Source: an uncultured Clostridium sp. (GTDB lineage: Bacteria; Bacillota; Clostridia; TANB77; CAG-508). Taken from it: 8,686 bases of DNA. Each line of letters starts with the position of its first letter. Position 1 is the first letter of the stretch. Position numbers and translations under genes: made by a program. Positions 5,867 through 8,686 of the stretch are shown piece by piece. Under the pieces are notes generated by a model. The model was not told the origin of the DNA. It worked only from the letters and a program-made list of their open reading frames with translations, and made no database searches. The stretch is from assembly GCA_947057875.1 (NCBI GenBank), contig CAMSEX010000049.1:1-8686 (forward strand), given 5' to 3'.

Positions 5867-6931
5867 ATGGAAATAACGAAATTAAACGAAACGCCTGTTA
5901 GAACGTCACGAAATTTTAATATTAATAACATAAAATTGGAAAATGCTCTAATTCCTGATAATATTGCGAGTTTTGCGAATGTTAAGAAAACGGGACAGAG
6001 TGAGAAAATAAAAATAGATGAAAATTGCGGTTCAATTGATTTGAAGTTTGGTCTGAGTGAAGAGCTAACAAATCAAGTTCGTAAACAAGCAAACCAAAAA
6101 GTGCATGTTAACATTACGGGCACTGCAGAAAAAGAGGAAAAAATTGAGTTTTTCTTGGATGAGAAAAATTTGAATTTAGTTGACGATATTGAAATTATGG
6201 CAAGTGAAAATGCAAAAGCAACGATTGTTTTAATGTATCAATCAAAAAAGAATTTGACCTGTTATCACAATGGAATTTTGCGAGTGACAGCGCTGAAAAA
6301 TGCAAACATAAAAGTTGTTTTAATCAATTTGTTGAATACAGATTCTACTCATTTTATGGCGATTGAAAATACGTTGGAGGAAAATGCAAAAGTACAGTTT
6401 TGCGTTGTTGATTTTGGTGGTAAAAAGAGTGTAACTAATTTGTATTCTAGGTTGTTAGGGAATTTTTCAGAACATAGGATTGATGCAATTTATTTAGGTA
6501 AAGAAAAGCAAATGTTTGATTTGAATTATATAACGGAATTAAGTGGAGAGAAATCAAAAGTTGACATGGAAGTGCAAGGGGCTTTGAAAGACTGTGCTAA
6601 GAAGCATTTTAAAGGGACAATTGATTTCAAAAAAGGTTGTAAAAAAGCAAAAGGCAGCGAAAATGAAACTTGTATGTTACTTTCGGATACAGCAAAGTCA
6701 ATTTCTCTCCCAATGCTTTTGTGCTCTGAAGAAGAGATCGAAGGAAATCATAGTAGTTCTGCTGGCAAGATTGATGAAAAAGAATTGTTTTATATGATGA
6801 GCCGAGGTTTTAACGAAAAAGAAGCTATGAAATTAATGGTCCGAGCGAAATTCAATAAAATTTTGGCAAAAATAAAAAATGAAGGAATTAGAGAATTTAT
6901 TTTGCAAAAAATGGATGAGAAGTTGGATTAG
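5867..6931 (+). CDS. sufD: SufD, scaffold partner of SufB
   Basis: Structural paralogue of SufB; forms the SufBC2D complex and is needed for iron entry. Its 354 residues are a little shorter than the 400-plus of many SufD proteins, with a shortened N-terminal helical region, as in other low-GC anaerobes (my impression, not measured). The beta-helix core runs over about 70-300, and the C-terminal hallmark NHSSSAGKIDEKELFYMMSRGFNEKEAMKLMV is at about 290-325, including the conserved His (N-H-S) and the MSRGF signature shared with SufB. The start ATG follows the sufB TAA with no gap; AAGGAG at 5850-5855 is 11 bases upstream, so coupling with sufB translation is likely. Its frame is intact and contains no CGG codon; arginine at MSRGF is CGA. 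Confidence 0.92.
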   Translation: MEITKLNETPVRTSRNFNINNIKLENALIPDNIASFANVKKTGQSEKIKIDENCGSIDLKFGLSEELTNQVRKQANQKVHVNITGTAEKEEKIEFFLDEKNLNLVDDIEIMASENAKATIVLMYQSKKNLTCYHNGILRVTALKNANIKVVLINLLNTDSTHFMAIENTLEENAKVQFCVVDFGGKKSVTNLYSRLLGNFSEHRIDAIYLGKEKQMFDLNYITELSGEKSKVDMEVQGALKDCAKKHFKGTIDFKKGCKKAKGSENETCMLLSDTAKSISLPMLLCSEEEIEGNHSSSAGKIDEKELFYMMSRGFNEKEAMKLMVRAKFNKILAKIKNEGIREFILQKMDEKLD

Positions 6932-6990
6932 AATTGGGAAAATTTTAATTAGAAGGTTATGAATTTTAACAATAGTCAAAGGAGAAGAAA

Positions 6991-7512
6991 ATGAGAATTA
7001 CAGTTGAAATGGCGTGTTCGGCGAATGGTTTAATTGCAACTGAAAATGGAAATGAAGATTTTTTGTCAAATCGAAATTATCAAATTATGTTAGAGTTTTT
7101 AAAAGAATATGATTGCTTGGTTTGGGGCAATACGATGTTTAAAAATGTTGTTTCTTGGGGAGATAATTATATCAATGACTTAAAGGATATTACAGTCATT
7201 GTTTTTTCAAAGGAAGCAGTAAAGTCTAGTTATTCAAATGTTATGTATTGCAATTCTTTAGAACATTTTAAGCAAATTTGTGCTGAAAAAAGTCTTGATA
7301 AAATATTGATTTCTGGAGGAGCTCATATAAATACTTTGTTTTTAAAATATGATATGGTAGACAATATAATTATTAATTATAATCCATATATTTTAAATAA
7401 AGGAATTAATTTGTTTGAAGGTGATTATTTTGAAAAAGAATTAGAACTATGTGATGTAAAAAAAGAAAAAGAAGGAATTGTGCAATTGTGGTATCAGGTG
7501 AAAAAGATTTAG
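6991..7512 (+). CDS. RibD C-terminal / dihydrofolate-reductase-like protein
   Basis: 173 residues with the fold of the RibD C-terminal domain family (NADPH-dependent reductases related to dihydrofolate reductase). Evidence: MRITVEMACSANGLIATENG at the N terminus, the nucleotide-binding segment KILISGGAHINTLFLKYDMVD at about 104-124 with the SGG turn at 108-110, and NPYILNKGINLF at about 131-142. Catalytic identity and substrate cannot be told: many such stand-alone proteins are not riboflavin enzymes. ATG 6991 has a strong SD (AAAGGAG, 6978-6984). It sits between sufD and sufS, about 60 and 46 bases from each, in the same direction, so it is probably co-transcribed. It is not a usual member of suf operons. 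It uses more A/T-rich codons than its neighbours by eye, which may mean it was inserted later. Confidence 0.75.
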   Translation: MRITVEMACSANGLIATENGNEDFLSNRNYQIMLEFLKEYDCLVWGNTMFKNVVSWGDNYINDLKDITVIVFSKEAVKSSYSNVMYCNSLEHFKQICAEKSLDKILISGGAHINTLFLKYDMVDNIIINYNPYILNKGINLFEGDYFEKELELCDVKKEKEGIVQLWYQVKKI

Positions 7513-7558
7513 TGCATGATGATTAGAAAGAGACTAATAATACATAAAAGGAGGAAAA

Positions 7559-8638
7559 ATGAACGATTTGAAAAGAGACTTTCCGATTTTGCAGAATCGA
7601 GAAATAGTGTATTTAGATAGTGGGGCGACGACGCAAAAGCCTGTGCAAGTGATTAAAAAAGTTGAAAAATTTTATGAAACACAAAATGCAAATCCGCATC
7701 GAGGTGCGTATACTTTAAGTATGGAGGCAACGGAAATTTACGAAAGTGCACGAAAAAAAATTGCGCAATTTATTCATGCAAAATCTAGCGACGAAATTAT
7801 TTTTACCAAAAATGCAACCGAGGCCTTGAATTTGATTGCGTATTCATATGGCATGGAAAATTTGAAATCGGGTGACGAAATCGTAATTTCGATTATGGAG
7901 CATCATTCCAATTTGGTGCCTTGGCAAAAAGTTTCTAAAGTAACAGGTGCGAAATTGAATTATATGTATTTGAATCACGATTTTGAAATTTCAGATGAAG
8001 AGATTGAAAATAAAATAACGGACCAAACGAAAATAGTTGCTATTACACATGTTTCCAATGTTTTGGGAACGATCAATCCTGCCAAGAAAATTATCAAACA
8101 AGCACATAAAAAAGGGGCAATTGTGATTGTGGATGCTTCGCAAAGTATTCCTCATATGAAAATTGATGTACAAGATTTAGATGCAGATTTTCTGGTGTTT
8201 TCTGGACATAAAATGCTGGCTCCACTAGGGATTGGCGTTTTATATGGCAAACGTGAATTATTAAATCAAATGAGTCCATTTTTGATGGGGGGCGATATGA
8301 TTGAATATGTGTATGAGCAAAATACAACGTTTGCGCCACTTCCGAATAAATTTGAGGCAGGAACGCAAAATGTCGAAGGTGTGATTGGCTTGGCGGCTGC
8401 GATTGATTATATCGAAGAAATTGGGTATGATAAAATACAGAAAATCGAAAATGAAGTGATTTCGTATGCAAGAGAAGAATTGGCAAAACTAGAATTTTTA
8501 ACATTGTATTTGACGCCAAATGAGGAAAATTACTCAGGCGTGATTTCTTTTAATATAAAAAATGTTCATCCGCATGATGTGGCTAGTATTTTAGATGGTC
8601 AAGGTGTATGTGTGCGTTCACGGAAATCATTGTGCGCA
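7559..8638 (+). CDS. sufS: SufS cysteine desulfurase (3' end missing), with +1 shift at 8621
   Basis: PLP enzyme that takes sulfur from cysteine to form a persulfide for Fe-S assembly. About 359 native residues are present of about 405-410; the end is lost to the adapter. Visible: LDSGATTQKP at 20-29, PHRGAYTLS at 46-54, SIMEHHSNLVPW at 111-122, HVSNVLGT at 164-171, VDASQS at 191-196 with the PLP-contacting Asp192, the PLP lysine K218 in FSGHK, and KFEAGTQN at 264-271. The catalytic-cysteine loop is reached only after skipping C8621: S354-G-N-H-C-A, with the nucleophile Cys in TGT 8631-8633. Read without the shift the frame goes to RKSLCA and then into adapter-coded residues (the SEERRVGKEC string), which are artefact. 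ATG 7559 has SD AGGAGG (7549-7554). Last gene of the visible sufB-D-RibD-like-S unit; a sufU next would be normal. Confidence 0.92.
8615..8636 (+). other. +1 frameshift site 3 (TCA-C-GGA) in sufS, beside the catalytic Cys
   Basis: In frame: CGT, TCA, CGG, AAA, TCA. Skipping C8621: CGT, TCA, GGA, AAT, CAT, TGT, GCG, that is R-S-G-N-H-C-A, the SufS active-site loop. It is only 17 bases from the adapter, so taken alone this could be an end-of-contig error. It has the same signature as the other two sites, which are well inside the contig. Confidence 0.8.
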
Positions 8639-8686
8639 AGATCGGAAGAGCGTCGTGTAGGGAAAGAGTGTAGGTTATAGTGTAGA
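8639..8686 (-). other. Illumina adapter contamination, right end
   Basis: AGATCGGAAGAGCGTCG and onward (8639-8671) is the reverse complement of the adapter at 15-47, followed by the reverse complement of the same 8-base index (8672-8679) and 7 bases of the P5 oligo. The last 13 residues of the open frame here come from this oligo and are not protein. Base 8639 (A) could be native or adapter. Confidence 0.97.

Noticed and set aside
8094..8519. Long reverse-strand ORFs opposite sufS, sufC, hisS and others
   Set aside because: They are reverse shadows of strongly conserved genes, without SD or family resemblance.
48..8638. CRISPR arrays, tRNA or rRNA genes, insertion sequences, prophage genes
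   Set aside because: I saw no repeat-spacer pattern, tRNA cloverleaf or CCA end, rRNA sequence, transposase or integrase in the window.
1..8686. Terminal inverted repeats of a mobile element (47 bases at each end)
   Set aside because: They are Illumina adapter plus index and P5 sequence in both orientations, and there is no transposase in the window.

Overview
This is an AT-rich (roughly one-third GC) stretch of bacterial DNA. It is an assembled short-read contig, because both ends carry the same Illumina P5-side adapter in inverted orientation (1-47 and 8639-8686). The native DNA is therefore about 48-8638 and cuts through hisS on the left and sufS on the right. Low GC, strong AGGAG-type ribosome binding sites, TTGACA/TATAAT promoters and the SufCBDS gene set suggest a low-GC Gram-positive bacterium (Bacillota, Clostridia/Tissierellia-like). 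I cannot name a genus.

Layout. (1) 48-749: the C-terminal half of histidyl-tRNA synthetase, then a terminator. (2) 916-2796: a two-gene unit with its own promoter, encoding a single-pass membrane protein with an outside domain and a polytopic DUF6056-like (GT-C-like) membrane protein, then a terminator. (3) 2900-4169: a strong promoter whose -10 overlaps a long perfect inverted repeat, then a DtxR-family regulator with a C-terminal cysteine cluster, then sufC. (4) 4170-4464: a small reverse-strand unit with promoter, SD, 49-codon membrane-peptide ORF and terminator, lying between sufC and sufB. (5) 4465 to the end: sufB, sufD, a RibD-C/dihydrofolate-reductase-like gene and sufS (cut by the contig end). 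SufBCD is the Fe-S scaffold/ATPase complex and SufS the cysteine desulfurase that feeds it. The adjoining regulator is the obvious candidate controller.

The striking signal is in the coding logic. Three long genes, encoding the DUF6056-like protein, SufB and SufS, are each broken by a +1 shift (2097, 5332, 8621). At all three the interrupting zero-frame codon is CGG, preceded by a YCA codon (CCA, TCA, TCA). Skipping one C restores a highly conserved motif (PGNY, WVSGSFGS, RSGNHCA). I checked every CGG trinucleotide in the forward-strand genes. CGG is in frame at these three places and nowhere else, although about 60 other arginine codons (AGA, AGG, CGA, CGT, CGC) are used. The simplest reading is that CGG is not decoded normally in this organism and that YCA-CGG is a site of efficient +1 frameshifting or four-base decoding (YCA-C-GGN, continuing with Gly). 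The one possible counter-example is an AAA-CGG codon inside the small reverse-strand ORF. TGA still acts as a stop (sufC ends with it), so this is not the TGA-recoding type of code.
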